A stretch of 5,428 bases of DNA from SIG588 sp045654545 (GTDB lineage: Bacteria; Bacillota; Clostridia; Oscillospirales; Acutalibacteraceae): the NCBI GenBank assembly GCA_045654545.1, contig JAZONO010000051.1:1-5428 (forward strand). The letters are read 5' to 3'. The notes below the pieces were generated by a model that saw only the letters and a list, made by a program, of their open reading frames with translations, had not been told where the DNA came from and made no database searches. Shown here piece by piece: positions 5,047-5,428 of the stretch. The translations under genes were made by a program, and so were the position numbers. The first letter of the stretch is position 1, and every line of letters begins with the position of its first letter.

Positions 5047-5428
5047 ATGAACAAGGAAAACATCAAAAAGGTCGTCCTCGCCTACTCGGGCGGTTTGGAC
5101 ACCTCCATCATCATCCCGTGGTTGAAGGAAAACTACAACAACTGCGAAGTCATCGCCGTGTCGGGTAACGTCGGTCAGGCGGACGAACTGGAAGGTTTGG
5201 AAGAAAAGGCGCTCAAGACGGGGGCATCCAAGCTGTACGTGTTGGATCAGACCGAAGAGTACGTGAACGATTTCATCATCCCCACCATGAAGGCCGGTGC
5301 GGTGTATGAAGAGTACCTGCTGGGCACCAGCCACGCACGCCCCTGCATTGCGAAAGGGTTGGTTGAGATTGCGTTGAAAGAAAACGCCGATGCCATCGCC
5401 CACGGTTGCACCGGCAAGGGCAACGACC
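5047..5428 (+). CDS. argG: Argininosuccinate synthase (5' part only)
   Basis: The first 127 residues are present and the gene runs off the right edge; the full protein is normally about 400 residues. The enzyme joins citrulline and aspartate using ATP to give argininosuccinate, AMP and pyrophosphate, the penultimate step of arginine synthesis in the cytoplasm. The N-terminal ATP-pyrophosphatase loop AYSGGLDTS is at residues 12-20. YLLGTSHARP (90-99), which in the family helps bind citrulline, and AHGCTGKGND (118-127), part of the nucleotide and aspartate site, are both intact. The segment SGNVGQADELEG has Asn where many homologues have Asp (DVGQ). GGAGG at 5033-5037 lies 9 bases before the ATG. 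A consensus promoter and ARG boxes lie upstream, so repression by arginine is likely. Confidence 0.97.
   Translation, partial: MNKENIKKVVLAYSGGLDTSIIIPWLKENYNNCEVIAVSGNVGQADELEGLEEKALKTGASKLYVLDQTEEYVNDFIIPTMKAGAVYEEYLLGTSHARPCIAKGLVEIALKENADAIAHGCTGKGND

Overview
The window looks like a chromosomal segment from an endospore-forming Clostridia-type Firmicute of moderate GC content, possibly an uncultured gut member of the Oscillospirales or Christensenellales. Evidence for this is a YajC gene followed by a YrzE/TIGR04086-type small membrane protein, a SpoIIM-like protein, a YesL/DUF624 protein, strong GGAGG ribosome binding sites, consensus sigma-A promoters and A/T-flanked intrinsic terminators. 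The taxonomic placement is inference.

Positions 1-2690, plus strand. The end of yajC (Sec translocase accessory subunit) opens the window with an unusual run of eight aspartates. A non-coding gap of 368 bases follows. It holds a long, rod-like folded RNA candidate at about 245-405, possibly 6S RNA, and then an intrinsic terminator at 429-466. Next come three membrane-protein genes: a YrzE-like four-helix protein, a SpoIIM-like protein and a YesL/DUF624 protein. The last two are 15 bases apart. Three tandem copies of a 14-base unit lie between the first and second. A strong hairpin terminator that contains the last stop codon closes the group.

Positions 2690-2865. This short gap between convergent genes holds three consecutive strong inverted repeats and no convincing gene. 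It resembles a palindromic intergenic element.

Positions 2865-4804, minus strand. A two-gene unit reads mntP (manganese efflux pump) then an MFS transporter of unknown substrate. Only 13 bases separate the two genes. The unit has its own sigma-A promoter (4776-4804) and a perfect 19-bp terminator (2863-2903).

Positions 4805-5428. This is the divergent control region and the first 127 codons of argG (argininosuccinate synthase). argG has a perfectly consensus promoter with a 17-bp spacer. A distal ARG box matches the classic operator sequence exactly, and a second, weaker box lies between the transcription start and the ribosome binding site. This suggests repression by an ArgR/AhrC-type arginine repressor, possibly with DNA looping.

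Most of the window is ordinary housekeeping, sporulation and transport content. The parts most worth a second look are the structured RNA candidate after yajC, the triple-hairpin element at 2694-2798, and the argG/mntP control region.
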